14,328 nucleotides of DNA, from the NCBI GenBank assembly GCA_934202735.1, contig CAKPYH010000008.1:1-14328 (forward strand). The letters run 5' to 3'. A program made the position numbers and the translations under genes. The stretch's first letter is position 1; each line of letters opens with the position of its first letter. The notes below the pieces were generated by a model. That model had not been told where the DNA came from and did not search any database. It saw only the letters and a list, made by a program, of their open reading frames with translations. The stretch comes from an uncultured Alphaproteobacteria bacterium (lineage in GTDB: Bacteria; Pseudomonadota; Alphaproteobacteria; CAAHEQ01; UBA3637). Below, piece after piece: positions 4,928-12,046 of this stretch.

Positions 4928-5542
4928 ATGATTGCGAAATTGACCGGTTTGGTGGATTCCGTCTGTGACGGCTTTTTGATTTTAGATGTGAATGGTGTGG
5001 GGTATCGCGTGTTTTGTTCGGCGAATACAATCGGCAAGCTGCCCGCCCGGGGGGAAGTGATGTCTTTGTTGATTGAAACGCAGGTGCGGGAAGATCATAT
5101 TCACCTGATCGGATTCGCCGATGCCACGGAACAACAGGCTTTCGGGTTGTTGAGTTCTGTACAGGGGGTTGGATCGCGGGTTGCGTTGGCTATTTTATCG
5201 GCCTTGTCTCCTAATGACGTTCAAATGGCCGTAATGACCGGTGATGCCAAGGCTTTCACGCGGGCCACCGGTGTCGGGCCGAAACTGGGTCTGCGTATTG
5301 CTACGGAATTAAAAGGAAAAACGGGTGCTTTGGGATGTAATGAAACAATGACGGTGATAGGAAATACTCCGGCGGGAAACAGCCATGTGATGACGGAAGC
5401 CGTCTCGGCGTTGGTAAACTTGGGGTATGGTCGGACAGAGGCCGGTATGACTGTGGCAACGGTGTTGCGTGCAAACCCGGATATACCGGTTGCGGATTTG
5501 ATTCGCCTGTCCTTGAAAGAATTGGGAAAAGGAAGTCTGTAA
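4928..5542 (+). CDS. ruvA: Holliday junction branch migration complex subunit RuvA
   Basis: RuvA binds four-way DNA junctions as a tetramer and loads the RuvB helicase onto them. The 204-residue protein has the three family domains. The N-terminal OB-fold (MIAKLTGLVDS... to about 63) carries the REDHIHLIGF segment. The two helix-hairpin-helix motifs are SVQGVGSRVALAILS (about 74-88) and ATGVGPKLGLRIATELKGK (about 117-135). The C-terminal RuvB-binding domain (VSALVNLGYGRTEA...) follows a variable linker. The second hairpin reads GVGPKLGLR where GVGxKTAER is usual, a mild departure. I start at 4928 because AAGGAG (4916-4921) precedes it and MIAKLTG is the family N-terminus; the frame is open further upstream without support. 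It is the first gene of the operon, and its TAA abuts the ruvB ATG. A ruvC gene, often found just upstream in this class, is not present. Confidence 0.96.
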   Translation: MIAKLTGLVDSVCDGFLILDVNGVGYRVFCSANTIGKLPARGEVMSLLIETQVREDHIHLIGFADATEQQAFGLLSSVQGVGSRVALAILSALSPNDVQMAVMTGDAKAFTRATGVGPKLGLRIATELKGKTGALGCNETMTVIGNTPAGNSHVMTEAVSALVNLGYGRTEAGMTVATVLRANPDIPVADLIRLSLKELGKGSL

Positions 5543-6565
5543 ATGGAAAACAGGATCATTACACCGCAAAAGATAACGGGAGATGAAGAGTTATACACTG
5601 GATTGCGTCCGCAAACACTGGATGATTTTGTGGGGCAGCGGGGCTTGTGTGAAAATCTGCGCGTCTTTATCGGGGCGGCCAAAAAGCGGGGCGATGCGTT
5701 GGATCATACCTTGTTGTTCGGTCCGCCGGGACTAGGTAAAACGACATTGGCGCAGATTATATCCAAGGAATTGGGTGTCGGTTTTCGGCCGACGGCAGGG
5801 CCAATGATTTCCAAAGCCGGTGATTTGGCCGCTATTTTAACCAACTTGGAACCTCGTGATGTTTTGTTCATTGATGAAATTCATCGTTTGAATCCGACTG
5901 TGGAAGAAGTCTTGTATTCGGCTATGGAAGACTTTCAGTTAGATATTATCATCGGTGAAGGACCGGCGGCACGTTCGGTGCGTATTGACATTCCGCCGTT
6001 TACTTTGGTGGGGGCCACCACGCGATCGGGATTATTGTCTACGCCTTTACGGGATCGGTTTGGGATTCCCTTGCGGTTAGAGTTTTATTCCACCGATGAT
6101 TTGATGCGTATTGTTAAACGCGGGGCGCACCTGTTGAATCTGAACATGACCGAAGCCGGCGCGCATGAAATTGCCAAACGATCGCGGGGAACGCCGCGTG
6201 TGGCGGGGCGGTTGTTGCGTCGTGTGCGGGATTTTGCGGGGGATCAGCCGGTAGATGATATTCTGGCAGACCGGGCTTTGACGCGGTTAGATGTGGACAA
6301 AGCGGGTTTGGATGCCATGGATCGGCGGTATTTAACCTGTATTGCCGAAAAGTATGCCGGGGGACCGGTGGGGGCGGACACATTATCGGCGGCTTTATCG
6401 GAAGAGCGGGATACCATAGAAGAAGTTATTGAACCGTATTTGATGCAGTTAGGGCTTGTGATGCGGACACCGCGGGGGCGTATGTTGTCGGCGGCGGGTT
6501 TCAAACATTTGGGATTACATGCACCGGCGCAGGATATGCAGCCTTTATTGTCGGAGGATTTTTAA
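5543..6565 (+). CDS. ruvB: Holliday junction branch migration DNA helicase RuvB
   Basis: RuvB is the hexameric AAA+ motor that drives branch migration together with RuvA. The 340-residue protein is of normal length. All AAA+ elements are readable: RPQTLDDFVGQ (22-32), Walker A GPPGLGKTT (60-68), Walker B VLFIDEIH (107-114), sensor 1 GATT (157-160), the arginine finger in LRDRFG (169-174) and sensor 2 GTPR (216-219). The C-terminal winged helix ends with EEVIEPYLMQLGLVMRTPRG. The start codon directly follows the ruvA stop with no gap, and its ribosome binding site (AAAAGGAAG) lies inside the end of ruvA. Its own stop overlaps the ybgC start by one base (TAATG), which points to coupled translation. 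Confidence 0.98.
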   Translation: MENRIITPQKITGDEELYTGLRPQTLDDFVGQRGLCENLRVFIGAAKKRGDALDHTLLFGPPGLGKTTLAQIISKELGVGFRPTAGPMISKAGDLAAILTNLEPRDVLFIDEIHRLNPTVEEVLYSAMEDFQLDIIIGEGPAARSVRIDIPPFTLVGATTRSGLLSTPLRDRFGIPLRLEFYSTDDLMRIVKRGAHLLNLNMTEAGAHEIAKRSRGTPRVAGRLLRRVRDFAGDQPVDDILADRALTRLDVDKAGLDAMDRRYLTCIAEKYAGGPVGADTLSAALSEERDTIEEVIEPYLMQLGLVMRTPRGRMLSAAGFKHLGLHAPAQDMQPLLSEDF

Positions 6566-6981
6566 TGCCTTATACGTGGCAAATACGCATGTGTTTTCAA
6601 GATACCGATGCCGAAGGGATTGTGTATCATGCCAACTACCTGAAATACGCCGAACGGGCTCGGACGGCTTGGATATCCGATATGGGATTGAATAATCGGG
6701 ATATTATGGCGGGTGGGATGATGTTGGTTTTGCGACACCTGGACATGGATTTTGTATCACCGGCCCGATTGGATGATATTTTGACGATAGATGTTAAAAT
6801 CAACGAAATGAAGCATGCCAGTATGACGTTAACCCAGACGATCACGTGTGGCGATCGGGTGGTGGCTCAAATAGGTATGCAGTTGGCTTTTTTATCTACG
6901 GCGACTTTACGGCCGATGCGCATGCCGGACGATATGAAAAAACTGTTTACGACTTATCAATTAACGCAAGGAGAAAATTAA
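6565..6981 (+). CDS. ybgC: Acyl-CoA thioesterase of the YbgC/Tol-Pal-associated family
   Basis: YbgC is a cytoplasmic hotdog-fold thioesterase that hydrolyses acyl-CoA and is nearly always encoded ahead of tolQ, although its exact link to the Tol system is unsettled. The 138-residue protein carries the signature DTDAEGIVYHANYLKYAERA at residues 13-32, with the catalytic Asp15, followed by the usual beta-sheet core (DMDFVSPARLDDILTI). Length is typical. GGAGG (6552-6556) supports the ATG that overlaps the ruvB stop. One base separates its stop from the tolQ start. Its position between ruvB and tolQ is the classic one. Confidence 0.95.
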   Translation: MPYTWQIRMCFQDTDAEGIVYHANYLKYAERARTAWISDMGLNNRDIMAGGMMLVLRHLDMDFVSPARLDDILTIDVKINEMKHASMTLTQTITCGDRVVAQIGMQLAFLSTATLRPMRMPDDMKKLFTTYQLTQGEN

Positions 6982-6982
6982 A

Positions 6983-7681
6983 ATGCAAACAGAAGTAGCT
7001 CATCATTCTTTGTCCATGTATGGTATGTTCATGGATTCAGACTTGTTTATGAAAGCCTTGATTCTGGGGTTGTTGTTTACCTCTGTATGGTGTTGGACCA
7101 TCATTTTTGACAAGGTGATGACATTCAAGCGGTTGCGTCAGAATATGAAAGATTTTGAACGCAAGTTTTGGTCCGGCGGATCTTTGGAAGCCCTGTATAA
7201 TACATACGCCAAGGATGCCAAAAATCCCTTGGCCATGATTTTTGTGGGGGCGATTCAAGAATGGCGGCGGTCTACATCGGAAGGACGGTCAAAAAAAGCC
7301 ACCATTAAAGTGTCCGAACGCATTGATAAAGTCATGCAAATTGCGATAGATCGGCAAGTAGATAAAATGGAAACGCGTATGACGTTTTTGGCCTCAACGG
7401 GGTCGGTCGCCCCTTTATTGGGATTATTCGGGACGGTGTGGGGTATCATGGATGCCTTTAATTCTATCGGTGCTACGCAGAGTACGAACATTGCGGCCGT
7501 GGCTCCGGGTGTGGCCGAAGCGTTGTTCACTACGGCGGTGGGCTTGATTGCCGCCATTCCGGCCGTGATTGCGTATAACAAGTTGACCAATGATATTGAA
7601 CGCATGACTCAGCGTATGGAGACCTTTTCCGGTGAACTGGGGGCTATTTTATCTCGTCAAATGGAACAAACGGAGGAATAA
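6983..7681 (+). CDS. tolQ: Tol-Pal system proton-channel subunit TolQ
   Basis: TolQ is the inner-membrane stator component of the Tol motor, homologous to ExbB and MotA. With TolR it uses the proton gradient to energise TolA during outer-membrane constriction at division. The 232-residue protein shows three transmembrane helices at about 22-42, 134-156 and 176-198. They are separated by the large cytoplasmic loop expected between the first and second. Conserved segments are SVAPLLGLFGTVWGIMDAF in helix 2 and PGVAEALFTTAVGLIAAIPA in helix 3, the latter with the Thr residues that line the proton path in the family. AAGGAG (6969-6974) supports the start. It abuts tolR without a gap. Confidence 0.97.
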   Translation: MQTEVAHHSLSMYGMFMDSDLFMKALILGLLFTSVWCWTIIFDKVMTFKRLRQNMKDFERKFWSGGSLEALYNTYAKDAKNPLAMIFVGAIQEWRRSTSEGRSKKATIKVSERIDKVMQIAIDRQVDKMETRMTFLASTGSVAPLLGLFGTVWGIMDAFNSIGATQSTNIAAVAPGVAEALFTTAVGLIAAIPAVIAYNKLTNDIERMTQRMETFSGELGAILSRQMEQTEE

Positions 7682-8125
7682 ATGCAGCATGCACGTCGCC
7701 GCAGCAAAATCAAGGCCGAAGTCAATTTGACTCCCTTGATAGATATTATGACATCTTTGTTGGCCATTTTTATGATTACGGCCCCCCTGTTGACCAGCGG
7801 TATACCTTTGAACTTGCCCAAAGGTGACGGCCGGCAGATTGAAGGGCAGGACAAGACCCTGGATATCAGTGTGGATTCCAAGGATAACATCTATATCGGA
7901 CAAAACAAAATTGCCTTGAATGCGTTGGTGCCGAAAGTATCGGCGATCATAGCGGAAAATCCCAACATGCAAATGGTTATCAGTGGTGATTCCCGTGCCA
8001 ATTACGGGACGGTTATTGAAGTGATGGCTTTGTTGCGGTCGGCGGGTTTTACGCAGGTCGGCCTGAAAACAGATGCCAAAGTGATGCAAGTATCCCAAAA
8101 TGCATCGGGACGTAAAGGAAAATAA
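7682..8125 (+). CDS. tolR: Tol-Pal system protein TolR
   Basis: TolR is the ExbD/MotB-like partner of TolQ, with one membrane helix and a periplasmic domain that can bind peptidoglycan. The 147-residue protein has the short basic cytoplasmic start (MQHARRRSKIKAEV). The family motif VNLTPLIDIMTSLLAIFMI (about 14-33) follows and contains the essential proton-carrying Asp21. The periplasmic part ends in the VIEVMALLRSAGFTQVGLKT segment (about 111-130), which is standard for the family. The ATG follows the tolQ TAA directly, and GGAGGAA at the end of tolQ is its ribosome binding site. The tolA GTG follows its stop without a gap. Confidence 0.97.
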   Translation: MQHARRRSKIKAEVNLTPLIDIMTSLLAIFMITAPLLTSGIPLNLPKGDGRQIEGQDKTLDISVDSKDNIYIGQNKIALNALVPKVSAIIAENPNMQMVISGDSRANYGTVIEVMALLRSAGFTQVGLKTDAKVMQVSQNASGRKGK

Positions 8126-9004
8126 GTGTCATCAAAATCTTTCATTTCGTCAGCGGTTTTACATGGGGTGATTTTAACCCTGATGGCAATGGACTTTTCC
8201 TTTGCCCGGTTTGATCACACGCCCCCGCCGGTTCAGATGATTATGGTGGATTTATCCAAAGTCAAGATATCAGATAAAACAAATTTGCCCCCTAAACAGG
8301 TCAAACAAAAGCCCAAAGCAACCGCAGCCCCTAAACCGGCCCCGAAACCGGAAACGGTACGACCGACACGTCAGGAACCGATCGTATCGGCTCCGCCCCC
8401 GAAACCCAAACCACAGATTCCGACTCCAAATGCGGCTCCGGTGATAGAACCGCCCGCCCCGAAACCGACACCGAAAAAACAAAAAGAAACACCGAAATCG
8501 GCCAAGCCGACACAACCCAAATCCAAATCACCCGCCAAGCCGGATTTGAAAACGTTATTGGCATCTGTGGAAAAAGTCCGCCGTTCGGCCCCTGTGCCGA
8601 CCCCGGAAGACCCGCCCGATGAGATGCATTTGAATGACGGCATAGACGGTGGTACCGGTGGCAGTTTATCCCAAGTCTTGAGTATCAGCGAACGGGACCT
8701 GATTGCCAGTCAACTGACCGCATGTTGGAATTTGGATGCCGGGAAAGCGGGGATTGAAGATATGGTGATTGAAATTCGGGCGAAAATCAGCAAAGACGGA
8801 TCGGTTCGGGAAGTGAAAATCGTCAGTCATATTCGGAATCGCGTGATGCAATCTGTGGCGGAAAGTGCTAAACGGGCTGTTTGGATTTGTGATAAGAAAG
8901 GTCCCGAATCACCGTTCCGAATTTTGGCGGAAAAATATGCGGATCATTACAGTGATTGGAAAGATATTTCTCTGCGCTTTAACCCCTTAACCGGCGTGAT
9001 GTAA
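8126..9004 (+). CDS. tolA: TolA-like cell envelope protein with a Pro/Lys-rich spacer
   Basis: TolA is the arm of the Tol motor, anchored in the inner membrane and reaching through the periplasm to TolB/Pal. Three parts are visible in the 292 residues. An N-terminal anchor (about 7-27) carries the S-x3-H motif (Ser9, His13) shared by TolA and TonB. Residues 55-160 are a spacer very rich in Pro and Lys (PKPAPKPE, PPPKPKPQ and similar), and the C-terminal domain occupies about 183-292. The last has the alphaproteobacterial TolA pattern: ISERDLIASQLTACW, then EDMVIEIRAKISKDGSVREV, and an ending DWKDISLRFNP. Two cysteines, 200 and 255, probably form a disulfide. The spacer is TonB-like, not the Ala/Glu/Lys helix known from enterobacteria. 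The GTG start directly follows the tolR TAA, with AAAGGAAA upstream. tolB and pal do not follow, and no clear terminator is visible. Confidence 0.9.
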   Translation: MSSKSFISSAVLHGVILTLMAMDFSFARFDHTPPPVQMIMVDLSKVKISDKTNLPPKQVKQKPKATAAPKPAPKPETVRPTRQEPIVSAPPPKPKPQIPTPNAAPVIEPPAPKPTPKKQKETPKSAKPTQPKSKSPAKPDLKTLLASVEKVRRSAPVPTPEDPPDEMHLNDGIDGGTGGSLSQVLSISERDLIASQLTACWNLDAGKAGIEDMVIEIRAKISKDGSVREVKIVSHIRNRVMQSVAESAKRAVWICDKKGPESPFRILAEKYADHYSDWKDISLRFNPLTGVM

Positions 9005-9236
9005 TGCGGGTATAAAAGTCTCTTGGCCGTGTCCGTCCTTTTTTTGTATACGCTTCCGCTTCATCTCAACCGGCGGATAAAGCGTAATTTGCTCTTTCAA
9101 TAGCAAATGACGACCCCTAAAAACCGGACACCGGAAACGTTTACAGGTGCCGTCCCGCAAAGCCAGGTATCCGCAAAAAAAGCCTTAAATTTTTCAGATT
9201 TTCAGATCAAGCCGTAAGATGATCAAAAAAAGCACA
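9005..9236. other. Intergenic stretch between convergent tolA and truA
   Basis: No gene is apparent in these 232 bases. They hold the third copy of the dispersed repeat (9054-9082), a 7-bp hairpin ATTTGCT/AGCAAAT (9087-9093 with 9102-9108) without a following T-run, and a short direct repeat TTTTCAGATTTTCAGAT near 9192-9208. I see no convincing terminator for either neighbour. Confidence 0.6.
9054..9082 (+). repeat. Dispersed intergenic repeat, copy C (diverged)
   Basis: TTCCGCTTCATCTCAACCGG followed by CGGATAAAG. It matches the last 29 bases of copy B (1395-1423) at 25 positions by eye and has the same orientation. Confidence 0.6.
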
Positions 9237-9986
9237 TTATCTTATGTCAGTCGGATAGATGACATTTAGAAAATACAAGCCTTGGGCAGGGGCCGTTTCA
9301 CCCCCCCGCGCACGATCGCGGGCGGCAAAGGCTGCCTGAAAATCATTCAGCGACCACTTGCCACACCCCACCCGTACCAAACTGCCCGTAATGTTGCGCA
9401 CCTGATGATACAGGAAAGACCGTGCCGCGATGTTGATTTGCACTTCATTGCCTTGGCGTACAACGGTGAGGGTGTCTATTGTTTTAACCGGCGATTTGGC
9501 TTGGCACCCCGCGGCACGAAACGTACTTAAATCGTGTCGGCCGATCAGCATGTCGGCCGCTTGTTGCATTTTATGTTCATTCAGCGGGTGTACAAACCAC
9601 CAGACGCGATTTTTATCCAGTGCCGGCGGAAAGCGGGTATTCAAAATACGGTACAGGTAAGACCGTTGACAGGCCGAAAAACGCGCGTGAAATGTATCGG
9701 GAACCGGATCTATGGCATGAACGCTGATCGGGTGGGGGCGAACCAACGCATTAAGGGATTCTCTCAGGCGTGCCGTATCGGTTGCACAGGGTGCGTCAAA
9801 ATGTGCCACTTGGCCCAGGGCGTGCACGCCGGTGTCCGTCCGCCCGCTGCCTTGTAAGTCAATCGGCGTGCGTAAAGCGGTGGTCAGGGCTTGCTCTAAT
9901 ACATGTTGGACCGTCAGTTGCCCTTGCTGTTTTTGCCACCCGGCGAAAGGGGTGCCATCGTATTCAACCGTAAGTTTATACCGCAA
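9237..9986 (-). CDS. truA: tRNA pseudouridine synthase A
   Basis: TruA converts uridines 38, 39 and 40 in the anticodon stem-loop of tRNA to pseudouridine. With the start used here the protein has 249 residues, the normal size. Family motifs are RYKLTVEYDGTPFAGWQ at the N-terminus and GSGRTDTGVHALGQVAHF with catalytic Asp51. FHARFSACQRSYLYRILN and FLYHQVRNITGSLVRVG follow in the C-terminal half. The frame is open much further upstream, but the homologous region begins at RYKL. The codon there is TTG at 9986-9984, with GGGGGACG just before it. This start overlaps the fmt stop by 11 bases, which fits translational coupling. It is the last gene of def-fmt-truA. A run of seven G residues lies near the 3' end of the coding strand. 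Confidence 0.95.
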   Translation of the reverse strand: MRYKLTVEYDGTPFAGWQKQQGQLTVQHVLEQALTTALRTPIDLQGSGRTDTGVHALGQVAHFDAPCATDTARLRESLNALVRPHPISVHAIDPVPDTFHARFSACQRSYLYRILNTRFPPALDKNRVWWFVHPLNEHKMQQAADMLIGRHDLSTFRAAGCQAKSPVKTIDTLTVVRQGNEVQINIAARSFLYHQVRNITGSLVRVGCGKWSLNDFQAAFAARDRARGGETAPAQGLYFLNVIYPTDIR

Positions 9987-10887
9987 GAAACGTCCCCCGG
10001 GGCAGTGTCCAACCTTGCAAAGCCGTTTCGGCCGCCATGGCTTTTTTCCCGGCCCGCTGAATGACCAGCAGGCGCAGGGTACTGCCACCCCCGCAGGCAA
10101 TCAAAAGCCGATCATCTAAAACAGTGCCGGCGGGCTGAACGGTGGTTTCCGATCCGACTTCGGCCCGAAAGACACGAATACGCTCATCACCGACCTGAAA
10201 ATAAGCTACCGGAAAAGGATTAAAGGCGCGGATATTACGCTCAATTTGCCGGGCAGGCAGAGACCAATCAATACGGGCTTCTTCTTTGGCTATTTTCTCG
10301 GCATAGGTGATTCCTTCTGTCGGTTGCGGCATAGGAGACGGATTTTCACGCAACGTACGCAAAATTAAATCGGCCCCTGTTTTCATCAAAGCGTCATGCA
10401 GTTCGCCGGCCGTTGTGTCGGGTGTAATCGGCACAATACCGCGCAACAACATATCCCCGGTATCCAAGCCGGCATTCATTTGCATAATGGTGATTCCCGA
10501 TTCGGCATCACCGGCCTGAATAGCCCGTTGAATGGGGGCTGCCCCCCGCCACCGGGGTAATAAAGACGCATGTATGTTGATACAGCCCCGTGCGGGGGCA
10601 TCTAGCACAGCCTGGGGTAAAATCAAGCCATAAGCGCATACAACCCCGACATCGGCTCCCCACGCGGCAAACTCGGCCTGGACCTCCGGTGTACGTAAAG
10701 TTTTGGGCGAACGCACCGGAATACCCAACGATTCGGCCATGACCTGTACCGGTGAAGGGCGTAGTTTCATATCCCGCCCGGCCGGTCGCGGGGGTTGTGT
10801 ATAGGCACAGACGACCTGATGTTCTTGTGCCAGAGCTTGCAAGATAAAAGCCGCAATTTCCGGTGTTCCCATAAAGATAATTTTCAT
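9976..10887 (-). CDS. fmt: Methionyl-tRNA formyltransferase
   Basis: Fmt transfers a formyl group from 10-formyl-tetrahydrofolate to the methionine on initiator tRNA. The 303-residue protein begins MKIIFMGTPEIAAFILQAL, the family N-terminus. It carries the catalytic block INIHASLLPRWRGAAPIQRA, with Asn104 and His106, followed by GITIMQMNAGLDTGDML with Asp142. The C-terminal domain (NIRAFNPFPVAYF and onward) binds the tRNA. I start at 10887, where the GGAGG within ACGGAGGC is correctly spaced; an in-frame ATG 18 bases upstream lies inside def. One base separates it from the def stop. The def-fmt pairing is widespread because the two enzymes add and remove the same formyl group. Confidence 0.97.
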   Translation of the reverse strand: MKIIFMGTPEIAAFILQALAQEHQVVCAYTQPPRPAGRDMKLRPSPVQVMAESLGIPVRSPKTLRTPEVQAEFAAWGADVGVVCAYGLILPQAVLDAPARGCINIHASLLPRWRGAAPIQRAIQAGDAESGITIMQMNAGLDTGDMLLRGIVPITPDTTAGELHDALMKTGADLILRTLRENPSPMPQPTEGITYAEKIAKEEARIDWSLPARQIERNIRAFNPFPVAYFQVGDERIRVFRAEVGSETTVQPAGTVLDDRLLIACGGGSTLRLLVIQRAGKKAMAAETALQGWTLPRGTFLAV

Positions 10888-10888
10888 G

Positions 10889-11428
10889 CTATGCCTCCGT
10901 TTCATTGTCTTTTTCGGCTTGACGCGCGGCTTTTTTACGCCGTTTTTCCAAGTGTTTCAACAGGCGACTCCGTTTTAATTGAGACAGACGATCAATAAAC
11001 AAATGACCGTCCAAATGGTCAATTTCATGTTGAAAGGCTATGGACAATAATCCGTCTGTTGTACGGGTTTGCTCGTGTCCGTTTTCATCCCAATAGCGGA
11101 CCGTAACGGTTTCAAAGCGTTCCACATCGGCATATTCACGGGGAACGGACAGACATCCTTCACTATGCAGGACCATCGTATCCGAGTGGTCCACGATTTC
11201 CGGGTTGATCATTTTAATAGGATCCGGATTTTCACCACCGCAATCCACAACGACAACACGCAGTAATTTTCCCACCTGATTGCCGGCTAAACCGACGCCG
11301 TTGGCCATATACATGGTTTCCAACATATCCGCCAACAAACGTTGAATGTCGGGTGTCACGGCCGGAACACGCACCGCCGTTTCGCGCAGTATCGGGTGAG
11401 GGACTTCTAAAATATCTAACTTTGCCAT
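10889..11428 (-). CDS. def: Peptide deformylase
   Basis: Def is the metal-dependent enzyme that removes the N-formyl group from new proteins. In the 179 residues the three family motifs are all present: GVGLAGNQVG (about 44-53), EGCLSVP (about 90-96) with the metal-binding Cys, and QHEIDHLDG (about 133-141) with the two metal-binding His residues and the catalytic Glu. Motif 1 usually reads G(x)GLAA(x)Q; here the second Ala is Gly, a small change beside the active site. A lysine/arginine-rich C-terminal tail (about 150-175) follows. AAGGAAAG lies about eight bases before the ATG. It is the first gene of def-fmt-truA, driven by the promoter at 11455-11483. Confidence 0.97.
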   Translation of the reverse strand: MAKLDILEVPHPILRETAVRVPAVTPDIQRLLADMLETMYMANGVGLAGNQVGKLLRVVVVDCGGENPDPIKMINPEIVDHSDTMVLHSEGCLSVPREYADVERFETVTVRYWDENGHEQTRTTDGLLSIAFQHEIDHLDGHLFIDRLSQLKRSRLLKHLEKRRKKAARQAEKDNETEA

Positions 11429-11430
11429 TT

Positions 11431-11459
11431 TTTACTTTCCTTTTTTGATGATTTATTAT
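11431..11459 (+). promoter_or_regulatory. Candidate promoter of thpR
   Basis: TTTACT (11431-11436, 4 of 6), a 17-base spacer and TATTAT (11454-11459, 5 of 6). The -10 occupies almost the same bases as the -10 of def on the other strand, so the two promoters would exclude each other. Confidence 0.5.
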
Positions 11460-11483
11460 ACACTAAAAAAAGCGATTTGAAAA
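11455..11483 (-). promoter_or_regulatory. Promoter of def-fmt-truA
   Basis: On the minus strand a perfect TATAAT (11455-11460), a 17-base spacer and TTTTCA (11478-11483, 4 of 6). The leader to the def ATG would be about 20 bases. It overlaps the thpR ribosome binding site region on the other strand. Confidence 0.7.
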
Positions 11484-11494
11484 GGAGATTTTTT

Positions 11495-12046
11495 ATGATA
11501 CGTTTGTTTGTCGGTTTAGGCTTGCCCGAAAAGGTTAAAACGGAATTGTCTGAAATTCAGCGCGGTATGCCGTCGGCTTTATGGCGACCGCGTGAGAAAA
11601 TGCATTTAACTTTACGCTTTATCGGAAATTTGTCCGAACCAACGGCCGAAGATGTCTTAAAAGAATTGCGTTATGTACGATTTCCGGCATTTTATTTGGC
11701 TTTGCGAGGAATAGGCTACTTTACGCGCAGCGATGTGCCACATCACATTTGGGCCGGCGTTGATGAAGATAAAGCCGTGCGTGAGTTGCAGGCCAAAGTG
11801 GATTCGGCCGTTCGTAAAGCCGGAGCCGGTCAGGAAGACAAGTTCAAATTCACACCGCATGTCACGCTTGGTAAATTGTTTGGGGCGGATATGGGGGAAG
11901 TGTTCAAGTATATTCAGGCCAACAACCTGTTCAAAACCGAACCGTTTGAAGTGTCCTCTTTTACTTTATATCAAAGTATCGCACGCGAGAATGGCGAGGG
12001 CAAGTACTACAAAGAAGTAGCCGAATACCCGTTGCAACTAATCTAG
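11495..12046 (+). CDS. thpR: RNA 2',3'-cyclic phosphodiesterase (2'-5' RNA ligase family)
   Basis: Members of this two-histidine phosphoesterase family open 2',3'-cyclic phosphates on RNA and, in vitro, can join 2'-5' linked tRNA halves; their cellular role is not well defined. The 183-residue protein has both HxTx signatures, HLTL at 37-40 (within KMHLTLRFIGNL) and HVTL at 122-125 (within FTPHVTLGKL). The expected N-terminus RLFVGLGLPE and the LYQSI segment near the C-terminus are also present. The start at 11495 is fixed by AAAGGAG about eight bases upstream; a start 18 bases earlier would put the ribosome binding site inside the gene. It is divergent from def. Its TAG stop shares bases with the stop of the convergent cysteine-rich gene. 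Confidence 0.93.
   Translation: MIRLFVGLGLPEKVKTELSEIQRGMPSALWRPREKMHLTLRFIGNLSEPTAEDVLKELRYVRFPAFYLALRGIGYFTRSDVPHHIWAGVDEDKAVRELQAKVDSAVRKAGAGQEDKFKFTPHVTLGKLFGADMGEVFKYIQANNLFKTEPFEVSSFTLYQSIARENGEGKYYKEVAEYPLQLI

Noticed and set aside
9987..10100. N-terminal extension of truA to an upstream ATG
   Set aside because: The extra 38 residues are antisense-free overlap with fmt in another frame and do not resemble TruA; RYKLTVEYDG after the TTG at 9986 is the family N-terminus.
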